Below, one piece after another: positions 42,358-50,998 of a stretch of DNA of 64,000 nucleotides. This DNA comes from Amycolatopsis sacchari. Lineage in GTDB: Bacteria > Actinomycetota > Actinomycetes > Mycobacteriales > Pseudonocardiaceae. Under the pieces are notes generated by a model. It searched no databases. It was not told where the DNA came from and worked only from the letters and a program-made list of their open reading frames with translations. The DNA is taken from assembly GCF_900114035.1 (NCBI RefSeq), contig NZ_FORP01000002.1, positions 434,001 through 498,000 on the forward strand. Direction: 5' to 3'. Position 1 is the first letter of the stretch. Every line of letters begins with the position of its first letter. The position numbers and the translations under genes are program-made.

Positions 42358-43620
42358 ATGATGGGGCACACTCGTGTCGTGCCACACGAAAACCCGCACG
42401 GCGGACACGGCGCGGTGAAGCCGCTGGCGCACAAGGACTTCCGCTGGCTGCTGGCAGGCAGGACGAGTGGCGAACTGGGCAATGCGGTCGCGCCGGTGGC
42501 GCTCGCGTTCGCGGTGCTCGACCGCACGGGGTCCGCGGTGGACCTCGGGCTCGTCGTGGGGGCCCGGTCGGTGGCGAGCGTGCTGCTGGTGTTGTTCGGT
42601 GGCATGCTCGCCGACCGGCTGCCACGCTCGGTGATCCTCCAGGGCACCGAACTCGCCGCGACGCTCACCCAGGCGGGAATCGCCGCGAGTGTCCTTTTCG
42701 GATTCGCCTCCTTGCCGTTGCTGGTCGGGCTGAGTGCGGTCAACGGCGCGGTCGCCGCGGTTTCACTACCGGCGGCGTCGGCGCTGACCCCGCAGACGGT
42801 GCCGGAAACCGTGCTGGGACAGGCGAACGCGTACGTCCGGATCGGAGCGAACCTGGGCCGGTTCACGGGAGCGGCACTGGGCGGGGTGCTCGTCGCCGGC
42901 CTCGGCGCGGGTGGCGCGATCGCGGTGAACGCGGCTCTGTTCCTGTGTGCGGGCCTCTGCTACCGGGGAATCCGGGTCGGGCTGCGGCCGGCACCGGCGT
43001 CCCGGCCGCTGGCCGAACTCGCCGACGGCTGGCGGGAGTTCGCGTCGCGGACGTGGGTGTGGGCGGTCGTGGCGCAGTTCTGCGTCGTCAACGCGGTGAA
43101 CGCGGGTGCGGTGCAGGTGCTGGGCCCCGTCGTCGCGGACGGGACGATCGGCAGGGCCGCGTGGGGTTTCGTGCTGGCGGCCCAGACGGTCGGCGCGCTG
43201 GCGGGCGGGGTGCTCGCGGCGCGGTGGCAGCCGCGGCGCGCGCTGCTGGTCGGTGTGGCGGTCACGTTCGCGGACGCCCTGCCGGTGGTGCTGCTGGCGC
43301 AGGCGCCGCTCGTGCCGCCGCTGCTGGTGGCGGGGTTCGTCACGGGCGTCGCGGTGGAGCTGTTCACGGTGGCGTGGGACGTGTCGCTGCAGGAGAACAT
43401 CCCGCCGGACCGGCTCGCGCGGGTGTACGCCTACGACATCCTCGGCTCGCTCGTCGCGCTGCCGGTGGGCACCGTCGCCGCCGGGCCGCTCGCCGCGCAC
43501 TTCGGCACGCGGGCGACCCTGCTCGGCGCCGCCGTCCTCCTCACGGCGGCCACGGCGGCGGCGCTGCTGAGCCGGGACATCCGCACCTTGCGGCGGATCA
43601 GCCCGCGGCCATCCGGCTGA
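42358..43620 (+). CDS. MFS transporter (MFS_3/enterobactin exporter-like)
   Basis: A protein of up to 420 residues with 10-12 membrane helices. LAHKDFRWLLAGRTSGELGNAVAPVALAFAVLDRTGSAVDLG is the characteristic start of MFS_3 exporters, and the LADRLPRSVIL loop follows helix 2. Upstream of about residue 22 the sequence is weakly conserved, so a later start is possible. Its 3' end overlaps the convergent amidase gene by 23 bp. Confidence 0.87.
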   Translation: MMGHTRVVPHENPHGGHGAVKPLAHKDFRWLLAGRTSGELGNAVAPVALAFAVLDRTGSAVDLGLVVGARSVASVLLVLFGGMLADRLPRSVILQGTELAATLTQAGIAASVLFGFASLPLLVGLSAVNGAVAAVSLPAASALTPQTVPETVLGQANAYVRIGANLGRFTGAALGGVLVAGLGAGGAIAVNAALFLCAGLCYRGIRVGLRPAPASRPLAELADGWREFASRTWVWAVVAQFCVVNAVNAGAVQVLGPVVADGTIGRAAWGFVLAAQTVGALAGGVLAARWQPRRALLVGVAVTFADALPVVLLAQAPLVPPLLVAGFVTGVAVELFTVAWDVSLQENIPPDRLARVYAYDILGSLVALPVGTVAAGPLAAHFGTRATLLGAAVLLTAATAAALLSRDIRTLRRISPRPSG

Positions 43621-44992
43621 CGCGGATCGGGCGGATCTCCTCCACCAGCTTCGCCACCGCGAGGACCAGGTCGTCCGAGTGCCGCGGGCCCACGATCTGC
43701 AGCCCGACCGGCCGCCCGTCCTCCGTCACGCCCGCCGGGACGCTGATCGCCGGCTGCTGGGTCATGTTGAACGGGTACGTGAACGGCGTCCACTCCGGCC
43801 AGCTCGACAGGCCGCTGCCCGGCGGCACCTCGTACCCGGCCTCGAACGGCGGGATGCCGACCGTCGGCGTGATGAGCACGTCGTACCGCGTGTGGAACTC
43901 GCCCATGAGGATGCCGAGCGCGGCGCGCTCCGCGTTGGCGGCCAGGTAGTCCGCCGCCGAGTACGTCTTCCCCTGCTCCCACACGCGCCGCAGGCCCGGG
44001 TCGATCCTCTCCTCGGACCCCGGCGGGAAGGTGTTCAGCCACTGCGCGGCACCCGTGGACCACAGCACGTCGAACGCGTCCTTCGGGTCGCTGAAGCCCG
44101 GGTCGGTCTCCTCGATGCGCAACCCCGCGTCTTCCAGCCCGGCCACGGCGGAGCGCACCAGGCTCGCCACTTCCGGATGGACCTCCGCGAAACCCAGCGT
44201 CGGCGAGAACGCCGCGATCAAGCCCCGCACGTCACGCCGGACGGCCTCGCGGTACGCGCTGATCGGCGGCGGCAGCGCGTTGGGGTCGCGGTGGTCGGGC
44301 AAGGCCAGCACGTCCAGCATCAACGCGACGTCGTCCACCGAACGCGCCATCGGTCCGGCGTGCGAGAGCGCGCCGAACGGGCTCGCCGGGTACAGCGGCA
44401 CGCGGCCGTACGTCGGCTTCAGCCCGACAATGCCGCAGAACGCGGCGGGAATCCGGATGGACCCGCCGCCGTCGGTGCCGACGGACAGCTCCCCCATCCC
44501 GGCCGCGACCGCCGCCGCGCTGCCGCCGCTCGACCCGCCGGCGGTCAGCGCCGTGTCCCACGGGTTGCGCGTGATGCCGCAGAGCGCGCTGTCGGTGACC
44601 CCCTTCCACGCCAGTTCCGGCGTGGTCGTCTTGCCGAGCAGCACCAGCCCGTTCTCCCGCAACCGCGCGGCGACCGGGCTGTCCACGTCCCACGGCTGGT
44701 TCGGGTCGACGCACGTCGAGCCGCGCAACGTCGGCCAGCCCGCGGTGAGGAACATGTCCTTGATCGACGTGGGCACCCCGTCGAGCCAGCCGATGGGGTT
44801 GCCCTCCCGCCAGCGGGTTTCGGACGCCTTCGCACCCTCCAGCGCGACCTCGCGGTCGACGAGGCAGTAGGCGTTGACCTCGCCGTCGCGTTCCTCGATG
44901 GCGTTCAGCGCGGACTCGGTGGCCTCCACGGGCGACAGCTCGCCGGTGGAGTACGCGGCGACCAGCTCGCTGGCCGTCAACAGGGTGCTCAT
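43598..44992 (-). CDS. amidase (amidase signature family)
   Basis: A 464-residue amidase hydrolysing a carboxylic amide to acid plus ammonia. The Ser-cisSer-Lys triad is visible: K78 (GVPTSIKDMF), cis-Ser in GGSSGGS around residue 154, and nucleophile S178 (GTDGGGSIRIP). The ATG at 44992 is preceded by AAGGAG with 4-bp spacing and lies 10 bp after the hydroxyacid dehydrogenase stop, so both are one operon under operator O2. The substrate is unknown; a maleamate-, acrylamide- or aryl-amide-type compound would fit its neighbours. Confidence 0.92.
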   Translation of the reverse strand: MSTLLTASELVAAYSTGELSPVEATESALNAIEERDGEVNAYCLVDREVALEGAKASETRWREGNPIGWLDGVPTSIKDMFLTAGWPTLRGSTCVDPNQPWDVDSPVAARLRENGLVLLGKTTTPELAWKGVTDSALCGITRNPWDTALTAGGSSGGSAAAVAAGMGELSVGTDGGGSIRIPAAFCGIVGLKPTYGRVPLYPASPFGALSHAGPMARSVDDVALMLDVLALPDHRDPNALPPPISAYREAVRRDVRGLIAAFSPTLGFAEVHPEVASLVRSAVAGLEDAGLRIEETDPGFSDPKDAFDVLWSTGAAQWLNTFPPGSEERIDPGLRRVWEQGKTYSAADYLAANAERAALGILMGEFHTRYDVLITPTVGIPPFEAGYEVPPGSGLSSWPEWTPFTYPFNMTQQPAISVPAGVTEDGRPVGLQIVGPRHSDDLVLAVAKLVEEIRPIRVSRMAAG

Positions 44993-45002
44993 CATGCTCC
45001 TT

Positions 45003-45980
45003 TTAATGCCCCGACGGCACGTAGCCCAACTGTTTGTCGACGACATTACGAAGCGGGCGGCCATCGCGCCACCGTGCGAAGTTGTCGGCGAACACCTCGA
45101 CGAGCGTGTTCCGCCAGCCGACGAAGTCCCCCGACATGTGCGGGGAGATCACCACGTTGTCCAACGTCCACAGTGGATGATCGACCGGCAACGGCTCGGT
45201 GTCGAACACGTCGAGCGCGGCCCCGGCGATCTCTCCCGCACGCAAGGCCGTGACCAGCTCGTCCGTCACCACCAGCTCACCCCGGCCGACGTTGACGAAC
45301 CGGGCGGACGGCTTCATCGCGGCGAAGGCCGCGGCGTCGAACATGCCCTTGGTCTCGTCGGTCAGCGGCGCCACGGCGATCACGTAGTCGAACCCGGCCG
45401 CCACCCGGACGAGGTCCGCCGAGGCGTGCACGGTGCCGAAGTCCGGATCTTCCCCGCGGGCGCGGCGGCCCATGCCGGAGACGTCGAGCCCGGCGGCACG
45501 CAGCAGCCGCGCGATGGCGCGGCCGATCGGCCCGGTGCCGACGACGAGCGCGCGTCGCCCGGCGACCCGCTCGCTCTCGCGGTGCTGCCAGCGACGCTGC
45601 CGTTGCAGCTCGAGCGAGCGCGGCAGGTCCTTGGCGAACGCGATGACCACGCCGAGCACGTACTCGGCGATGGAGTCGTCGAACACGCCCCGCGAATTGG
45701 TCAGGACCACGTCGCTTTCGCGCAGTTCGGGGAACATCACCGGGTCCACGCCGGCGCTCGCGATGTGCACCCAGCGGATGCGGTCGGCGGCGTGCCAGGC
45801 GCCCGGCACGGCGGTCGAGAGGAAGTCGTAGACGAACAGCGCGTCGGCGCCCCGAAGCGCGTCCGGGAGCCCTTTTTCGTCCGTGTAACGGATTTCCGCC
45901 GCCGCCTCGACCGCGTCCATGTCCGGGGGGCGCCGATCACCGCAGAGCACCGCCAGCACCGGGATTTCCGTGCCGATCAT
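45003..45980 (-). CDS. D-isomer-specific 2-hydroxyacid dehydrogenase
   Basis: A 325-residue NAD(P)-dependent dehydrogenase interconverting 2-hydroxy and 2-oxo acids. VVGTGPIGRAIARLLRAAG is the Rossmann GxGxxG motif near residue 147; FVNVGRGELVVTDEL carries the catalytic Arg, ALDVFDTEPLP the Glu, and ISPHMSG the His. The ATG at 45980 falls exactly 7 nt after a TACCGT -10 box, so the mRNA may be leaderless. First gene of an operon with the amidase, divergent from the maleate-isomerase-like gene. Confidence 0.92.
   Translation of the reverse strand: MIGTEIPVLAVLCGDRRPPDMDAVEAAAEIRYTDEKGLPDALRGADALFVYDFLSTAVPGAWHAADRIRWVHIASAGVDPVMFPELRESDVVLTNSRGVFDDSIAEYVLGVVIAFAKDLPRSLELQRQRRWQHRESERVAGRRALVVGTGPIGRAIARLLRAAGLDVSGMGRRARGEDPDFGTVHASADLVRVAAGFDYVIAVAPLTDETKGMFDAAAFAAMKPSARFVNVGRGELVVTDELVTALRAGEIAGAALDVFDTEPLPVDHPLWTLDNVVISPHMSGDFVGWRNTLVEVFADNFARWRDGRPLRNVVDKQLGYVPSGH
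45167..45177. repeat. TCCACAGTGGA dyad, copy 3
   Basis: Exact inverted repeat inside the hydroxyacid dehydrogenase gene, same family as copies at 23255, 31260 and 53203. Confidence 0.6.
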
Positions 45981-45982
45981 CG

Positions 45983-46020
45983 TTGACACGGTAGGAGCCG
46001 GTCGTATGATTGTCAACAAT
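45983..46020. promoter_or_regulatory. GntR-type operator O2 over two divergent promoters
   Basis: ATTGTCAACAAT lies at 46009-46020. Plus strand promoter: TTGACA 45983-45988, 16 bp, TATGAT 46005-46010, whose last two bases enter the operator. Minus strand promoter: TTGACA 46016-46011 inside the operator, 17 bp, TACCGT 45993-45988. A bound repressor would block both directions at once. This is the clearest regulatory site in the window. Confidence 0.82.
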
Positions 46021-46074
46021 CCGAGGAGCCACCCCGGAGGCCTTCGTCCAGAGCGTCACCTTCGGAGCCGAGCC

Positions 46075-46815
46075 TTGGATTTGGACTTCCCTGCCTTCGA
46101 CGGCCCACTGGCACAGCGGGGGATCGGCGTCATCGCGCCGTTCGACCTCGCGCTGGAACGCGAGCTGTGGCGCTGGGTGCCGATGGAGGTGTCACTGCAC
46201 CTCGCGCGCACCCCGTACGAACCCGTGCCGGTGAGCATGGAGATGGCGCAGCTCGTCAGCAACAGCGCACACCTCGCGGCGGCCACCCGCGACGTCCTGC
46301 ACGTCGAGCCCGAGGTCGTCGCATACCTGTGCACGTCGGGCAGCTTCGTCAACGGCATCGACTACGAACGCTCGCTGTGCAAGGCGATCTGCGACGCCGG
46401 CGCGCCGGACGCGGTGACCACGTCGGGCGCGCTCGCCGAGGTGCTGGACCAGCTGGACGTGCACCGGGTCGCCGTGATCACGCCCTACGACGCCGACCTC
46501 ACCGGGAAGCTGCACGACTTCCTCGCCGAGATGAACGTCGAGACCGTGGCGAGCGAGCACCTCGGCCTGGGCGGCGGGATCTGGAAGGTCAGCTACCGCA
46601 CGATCGCGGAGCGCATCTTCGCCGCGGACCACGCCGACGCGGAGGCGATCTTCGTGAGCTGCACGAACCTGCCCACGTACGACCTGATCGAGCCGCTGGA
46701 GGTCGCGCTGGGCAAGCCGGTGCTGACCGCCAACCAGCTGACGATGTGGGCGTGCCTGAAGCGGATGCAGCTGCCGATCGTCGGGCCCGGGAAGTGGTTG
46801 AAGGAAGTATCGTAG
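46075..46815 (+). CDS. maleate isomerase/arylmalonate decarboxylase-family protein, two-Cys form
   Basis: A 246-residue Asp/Glu racemase-fold protein. Both catalytic cysteines expected of maleate cis-trans isomerase are present: C86 (YLCTSGSFVNG) and C196 (FVSCTNLPTYD). It therefore could isomerise maleate or a substituted maleate to the fumarate form, or racemise a related acid. No ATG fits the conserved start; TTG at 46075, 7 bp after GGAG, is the best candidate. Driven by the O2 promoter. Confidence 0.83.
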   Translation: MDLDFPAFDGPLAQRGIGVIAPFDLALERELWRWVPMEVSLHLARTPYEPVPVSMEMAQLVSNSAHLAAATRDVLHVEPEVVAYLCTSGSFVNGIDYERSLCKAICDAGAPDAVTTSGALAEVLDQLDVHRVAVITPYDADLTGKLHDFLAEMNVETVASEHLGLGGGIWKVSYRTIAERIFAADHADAEAIFVSCTNLPTYDLIEPLEVALGKPVLTANQLTMWACLKRMQLPIVGPGKWLKEVS

Positions 46816-46816
46816 G

Positions 46817-46828
46817 ATTGTCGACAAC
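46817..46828. promoter_or_regulatory. GntR-type operator O3 (one mismatch)
   Basis: ATTGTCGACAAC directly follows the stop codon of the first maleate-isomerase-like gene and precedes the second by 19 bp. It contains the perfect core TTGTCGACAA and differs from ATTGT-N2-ACAAT only in the last base. It may give the second paralogue and the GntR gene separate control. Confidence 0.6.
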
Positions 46829-46847
46829 CTTCCTGGAGGTGCCGCCC

Positions 46848-47561
46848 ATGCCGACAGTCGGCTTCATCTACCCGGACCACGCCGCCGAGGACGACTACCC
46901 GTTCGCCGAGCGGCTGCTGGGCCCGGGGTTCTCGCTGCCGGTCGAGCACATCTACGGCACCGACCTGCACGCCGTGCCCGAGCTGCTCGACCTCGGCAGC
47001 GAGCAGCGCCTCGCCGAGGGGGCGGCGCTGCTGGCCGAGCACGAGCCGGACGCCGTGGTGTGGGCGTGCACGAGCGGCAGCTTCGTCTACCGCTGGGACG
47101 GGGCGCACGAGCAGGTGGACAAGCTCGCCGCCGCCGCGGGTAAACCGGCGTCGAGCACGTCTTTCGCGTTCGTGCGGGCGGCGGAGAAGCTGGGCCTCAA
47201 GCGCGTCGCGGTCGCGGCGAGCTACCCCGAGGACGTGGCGAAGCTGTTCGTGGAGTTCCTCGGCCAGGGCGGTGTGGAGATCGTGTCGATGACCAGCGAA
47301 GGCATCGACACCGCGGCCGAGGTCGGCAGGCTCTCCCCCGAGGCGGTCGTCGACCTCGCGGTGAGCCACGACCACCCCGACGCCGACGCGGTGCTGATCC
47401 CGGACACGGCTATGCGCACACTCGGGGTGCTCACTACGATCGAAGCCCGGCTCGGCAAGCCCGTGCTCACGGCCAACCAGGTGACCGTCTGGGAGGGCCT
47501 GCGCCTCACGGGTGAGATCCCCGGGTCGACTGAACTGGGGGAGCTCTTCCGATGCCATTAG
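46848..47561 (+). CDS. maleate isomerase/arylmalonate decarboxylase-like paralogue, one-Cys form
   Basis: A 237-residue paralogue of the preceding protein. The first cysteine is kept (C74 in WACTSGSFVY), but the second site reads LIPDTAMRT, with Asp (about D186) in place of Cys. A two-cysteine isomerase or racemase mechanism is therefore excluded, and characterised arylmalonate decarboxylase keeps the opposite cysteine. The reaction is thus unclear. ATG at 46848 follows TGGAGG. It overlaps the GntR gene start by 10 bp. Confidence 0.85.
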   Translation: MPTVGFIYPDHAAEDDYPFAERLLGPGFSLPVEHIYGTDLHAVPELLDLGSEQRLAEGAALLAEHEPDAVVWACTSGSFVYRWDGAHEQVDKLAAAAGKPASSTSFAFVRAAEKLGLKRVAVAASYPEDVAKLFVEFLGQGGVEIVSMTSEGIDTAAEVGRLSPEAVVDLAVSHDHPDADAVLIPDTAMRTLGVLTTIEARLGKPVLTANQVTVWEGLRLTGEIPGSTELGELFRCH

Positions 47562-48214
47562 CCGAAATCGAACCGGTCAGCCGCGAGTCCACCGCTGCGA
47601 TCATCGCGCGCCAGCTGCGTGAGGCGATCATGAACGGGTCGCTGCCGCCGGGTACGCAGCTCGCGGAAACCGAACTCGCCGCGCAGTTCCAGGTGTCGCG
47701 CGGGCCGCTGCGCGAGGCGATGCAGCGGCTGGTGTCCGAGGGACTGTTGCGCAGCGAACGGCACCGGGGGCTGTTCGTGATCGACCTCGAACCGGAGGAC
47801 GTGCACGACATCTACTCGGCGCGGATGGCCATCGAGCGGCAGGCGCTGATCCGCGTCGCGCAGGGAGCCGACCGCGAGGCGGTGGCGGACGCGCTCGACG
47901 AGACCGTGCGGGAGATGGCCGCCGCGACGGCCGCCAAGGACTGGGCGGCGGTGTCCGAAGCGGACACCCGGTTCCACGAGGTGCTCGTCGCGGGCTCGGG
48001 GAGCAAGCGCTTGCAGCGGATGTCGCGCACGCTGCTGGTCGAGACCCGCATGTGCCTGTCCGCGTTGCGCCTCAAGTACAACGACGACGAGGAGCGCGTG
48101 ACCGAACACGAGCAGATCGCGGAAGCCGTCCGCCGCGGTGACGCGAAAAAGGCGGCGGCGTTGCTGGAGGACCACATGGACGACGCCGTGCGCCGGCTGA
48201 CCGCGGGCACGTAA
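47552..48214 (+). CDS. FadR/FCD-type GntR transcriptional regulator
   Basis: A 220-residue regulator. Residues about 10-75 are the GntR winged helix (IIARQLREAIMNGSLPPGTQL, ELAAQFQVSRGPLREAMQRLVSEGLL). From residue 80 the FCD helical effector domain follows, with the metal-ligand pattern D..H...H (EADTRFHEVLV, TEHEQIAEAV, LEDHMDDAV). FCD regulators commonly bind TTGT-N2-ACAA-like dyads, matching O1-O4, and sense hydroxy or dicarboxylic acids. Overlap with the upstream gene shows co-transcription and probable autoregulation. Confidence 0.93.
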   Translation: MPLAEIEPVSRESTAAIIARQLREAIMNGSLPPGTQLAETELAAQFQVSRGPLREAMQRLVSEGLLRSERHRGLFVIDLEPEDVHDIYSARMAIERQALIRVAQGADREAVADALDETVREMAAATAAKDWAAVSEADTRFHEVLVAGSGSKRLQRMSRTLLVETRMCLSALRLKYNDDEERVTEHEQIAEAVRRGDAKKAAALLEDHMDDAVRRLTAGT

Positions 48215-48244
48215 CGTTCTCCGGCGCGATCTCGATCCCGCTGT

Positions 48245-48904
48245 GTGCGCAAGCTCTGGTTGTTCCTGGTCGCGGCGGGTCTGCTCGCGGCGTGCTCCTC
48301 GTCGCCCGCGCCGGTAGCTGCGCCGCCTCCCCTGTCGCCCGCCCCGGAGGTGAGCGATCAGCAGCGGCTGGTCGCCGCGCTGCCGAGCGAGGACGAGGCC
48401 GAGCGCTACGGACTGGAACCAACGGGCACAGCCGCTCCTCTGCTGCCGAGCGAAACGACGCGGGTCTCGCTCGGCAAGCCTTGCGACCGCACGTTGCCTT
48501 CGGACGTGCGGATTGCGGGAGCCGCTCAGGCGATCTGGTACCTGACCAACAACAACCCGCGCCTCCAGGTGCGCCAAGTGCTGGCCCGCTACAGCCGCAC
48601 CGCGGGAGCAACGGTCGTCCAGGAGGTCGAGCAGTCCTTGACCTGCCGGACCGGCACCGACGAGGACGAGGTTCCCTACGCCTTCGACGGCAAGCTGGCA
48701 CTGCCGCCCATATCGGGTGCGGACCGCCAGGTCGCCTACTGCGTGCACAGCACCGGGCTGAACTACCGGGACTGCTACGTGTATGCCGCCCGGGGTGAGT
48801 TCGCCATGATGCTCGACTTCCGGACCTACGGAGACAAGGACTCCGCCAACCAGGTCGTACCGACCCTGACCGCCCAGCTGGCCACCGCCCTCACGCGGAC
48901 GTGA
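48245..48904 (+). CDS. secreted lipoprotein of unknown function
   Basis: A 219-residue predicted lipoprotein. MRKLWLFLVAAGLLAACSSS contains the leader and lipobox LAAC with lipidated Cys near residue 17, followed by a Pro/Ala-rich linker. The mature part resembles the sensor-domain lipoproteins of actinomycetes and has four further Cys (KPCDRT, LTCRTG, AYCVHS, RDCYVY). The GTG at 48245 is the only sensible start. It converges with the UbiA gene and overlaps it by 14 bp. Confidence 0.8.
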   Translation: MRKLWLFLVAAGLLAACSSSPAPVAAPPPLSPAPEVSDQQRLVAALPSEDEAERYGLEPTGTAAPLLPSETTRVSLGKPCDRTLPSDVRIAGAAQAIWYLTNNNPRLQVRQVLARYSRTAGATVVQEVEQSLTCRTGTDEDEVPYAFDGKLALPPISGADRQVAYCVHSTGLNYRDCYVYAARGEFAMMLDFRTYGDKDSANQVVPTLTAQLATALTRT

Positions 48905-49784
48905 ACACCACCGTCACGAGCAGGATCACCGGCGGGTGGAAGCTGGCCCGGTTGAACGCGGCCAACGCACCAGCCGCGTCGGGACGGCGGAGCAACCGCC
49001 GCGCGGGCACGAACACCGTGTACCCCAAGGCGAGCACCGCACCGGCGATCCCCAGTGGACCGATCTCGGCGTAGCACAGCAACGCGAGAACGGCCGCGGC
49101 GGCGACCGTCAGCGCGGCAGCGGCGACCGCAGCAGCGGTGCGGGCGCCGAACACCACCGGCACGGTCCGGATGCCGAGCCGGGCGTCCTCGTCGACGTCG
49201 GCGAGGTCGTTCGGGATGTTGCGCCCGCCGATTTCCCAAGAGGCCAGCCACAACGCGACGAGACCCAGCCGCAGCGGGTCGAACTCGCCCGTCATCGCGA
49301 ACCAGCCCACCCATCCGCCGCCCGCGACCATGATCCCGCTGACCACGGTCTTGCCGCAGGTGGCGGTGGCCAGCAGGCAGTAGGCCACCTCCAGCACCGC
49401 AGCGACGAGGAACAACGCCACGCACACCCGGCCCAGCAGCGCGAGCAACACCACGGTCAGCAGGCCCAGCGCGGCCACCCACGCCACTCCGGCCCGCAGG
49501 GACAACCGCCCCTGCGCCAACGGATGCCTGCCACCCGCGCTTTCGATGTCCGGCAGGTCGAGTTCGCCGCGGCGTTGCCGGTCGAGGCCGGTGTCGAGCA
49601 GGTCGTTGAGCGCGATGACCGACGCGAACGCCGCCAGCGACGCGAACGCCAGCACGACGAAACGCCAGACCGGCGGATGACCGGGCGCGAGGAGCGCCAC
49701 GGTCAGCGGCTGGGCCACGCTGAGCAGCGCCTGCGTGCCCCGGGAAAACCCGTAGAACGTGACGAGCCGCTCCCTCACCGCCAT
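48891..49784 (-). CDS. UbiA-family aromatic prenyltransferase
   Basis: A 297-residue polytopic membrane enzyme (about nine helices) of the UbiA superfamily. The two Asp-rich motifs for Mg-diphosphate binding are NDLLDTGLDRQR (near residue 60) and NDLADVDEDARLG (near residue 190). It would attach an isoprenoid chain to an aromatic acceptor. It is the last gene of a unit with UbiC-like and PobA-like genes (overlap 4-10 bp), which points to 4-hydroxybenzoate or its hydroxylated product as acceptor. Start ATG 49784 or GTG 49778. Confidence 0.88.
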   Translation of the reverse strand: MAVRERLVTFYGFSRGTQALLSVAQPLTVALLAPGHPPVWRFVVLAFASLAAFASVIALNDLLDTGLDRQRRGELDLPDIESAGGRHPLAQGRLSLRAGVAWVAALGLLTVVLLALLGRVCVALFLVAAVLEVAYCLLATATCGKTVVSGIMVAGGGWVGWFAMTGEFDPLRLGLVALWLASWEIGGRNIPNDLADVDEDARLGIRTVPVVFGARTAAAVAAAALTVAAAAVLALLCYAEIGPLGIAGAVLALGYTVFVPARRLLRRPDAAGALAAFNRASFHPPVILLVTVVFTSA

Positions 49785-50998
49785 GCCGCACCACCCGCGA
49801 CCAACTGGCCACGCAGGGGCTCGCGGACGTCGGGATGCCGCCCGGATCCGGCGTACCGGTGGGCGAAGGCCGTGGCGCTCGGCCCCGGCCGGGACAGGCT
49901 CGCGACGCGTTCGAGTTTCAACCGCAGCCGGAAATCCGGGTCGGTGGCGTCGTGTGGAGGCACGTGCAGCAGGTGCAGCAGCCAGTCGGAGAACTCCTGG
50001 GTCAGCCAGGCGTCCCGTTCCCGGCGCGCCGCGTACCCGGTCACGGCTGTCCGGTCCCCGTCGTGGAACCACCGGATCAGCGAGTGCGCCGCGTCGGCGG
50101 CGTCGGCGATGGCGAGGTTCATCCCCTTGGCACCGCTGGGAGTCAGCACGTGTGCCGCGTCGCCCGCGACGAGCAGCCTGCCGTGGCGCACCGGCGTGAG
50201 CACACTGCTGCGCATGCGCAGCATCCCGACCTCGTCGATGCTCTCGATCGAGGGCAGCAGCGAAGCGGTGTCGGCCATGCGGTGCGCGAACTCGGTACGG
50301 ACACGTCGTTCGCTCCACGACTCCGGGTGTTCCCCGACCGCCGTCTGCAGGTAGAGGCGCGCGGTGTGTCCGGCACGCGGCATCATCCCCGCGAAACCGC
50401 GAGGGTGGATCCCGTACGTCACCCCGGCCACCGGACTGTCCACTGTGGCCAGAACGGTGAGCCAGTCGTAGGGGTAGCGGCTGGCGGACGGCCGGGCTCC
50501 CGCCGAGGTGAGGGCGGCCCCGCCGACGCCTCGCGGTCCGTCACAGGCGAGCACGAACTCGCACGCGATCTCCAGTCCAGGGCACTCGACGACCGGCGCG
50601 GTGGCCGGGTCGCGGAGGCCGAGCGCGGGGCTCGCGAAATGCGGTTCCAGTCCGGCGAGCAGGTCGCGGACCAGGAACTGTTGCGGGTACACCCAGTGCG
50701 CGGCGCCGCCGGACAGCGCCGCGTAGTCCACCCGGACCCGTGTGCCCGCACAGGAGAAGTCGCACCAGCCGCGCCTGCTCCCCTCGGTCGTCAGCCGGTC
50801 GGCCAGCCCGTGCTCGCGCAGGTACCGCACCACCCGGTGTTCGAGCAGCCCGGCCCTGGGCCGCCGCTCGAGTTCCTCCGGGGTGGCCTTTTCGACCACG
50901 CACACGTCGATTCCGGCGCGCAGCAACACGTGTGCCGCGACGAGTCCCGCCGGTCCGGCGCCGATGATGCCCACCTGGGTGGAGATCCGCCGGGTCAT
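49775..50998 (-). CDS. PobA-like flavin aromatic hydroxylase
   Basis: A 407-residue class A flavoprotein monooxygenase resembling 4-hydroxybenzoate 3-hydroxylase. GAGPAG at residues 13-18 binds FAD, GLLEHRVVRYLREHGLADRL matches the PobA second block, VLACDGPRGVG is the DG motif, and VAGDAAHVLTPSGAKGMNLAIADA is the GD FAD/ribityl motif. Its ATG overlaps the UbiC-like stop (ATGA). Substrate inferred from context: chorismate-derived 4-hydroxybenzoate or a prenylated form. Confidence 0.88.
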   Translation of the reverse strand: MTRRISTQVGIIGAGPAGLVAAHVLLRAGIDVCVVEKATPEELERRPRAGLLEHRVVRYLREHGLADRLTTEGSRRGWCDFSCAGTRVRVDYAALSGGAAHWVYPQQFLVRDLLAGLEPHFASPALGLRDPATAPVVECPGLEIACEFVLACDGPRGVGGAALTSAGARPSASRYPYDWLTVLATVDSPVAGVTYGIHPRGFAGMMPRAGHTARLYLQTAVGEHPESWSERRVRTEFAHRMADTASLLPSIESIDEVGMLRMRSSVLTPVRHGRLLVAGDAAHVLTPSGAKGMNLAIADAADAAHSLIRWFHDGDRTAVTGYAARRERDAWLTQEFSDWLLHLLHVPPHDATDPDFRLRLKLERVASLSRPGPSATAFAHRYAGSGRHPDVREPLRGQLVAGGAAWR

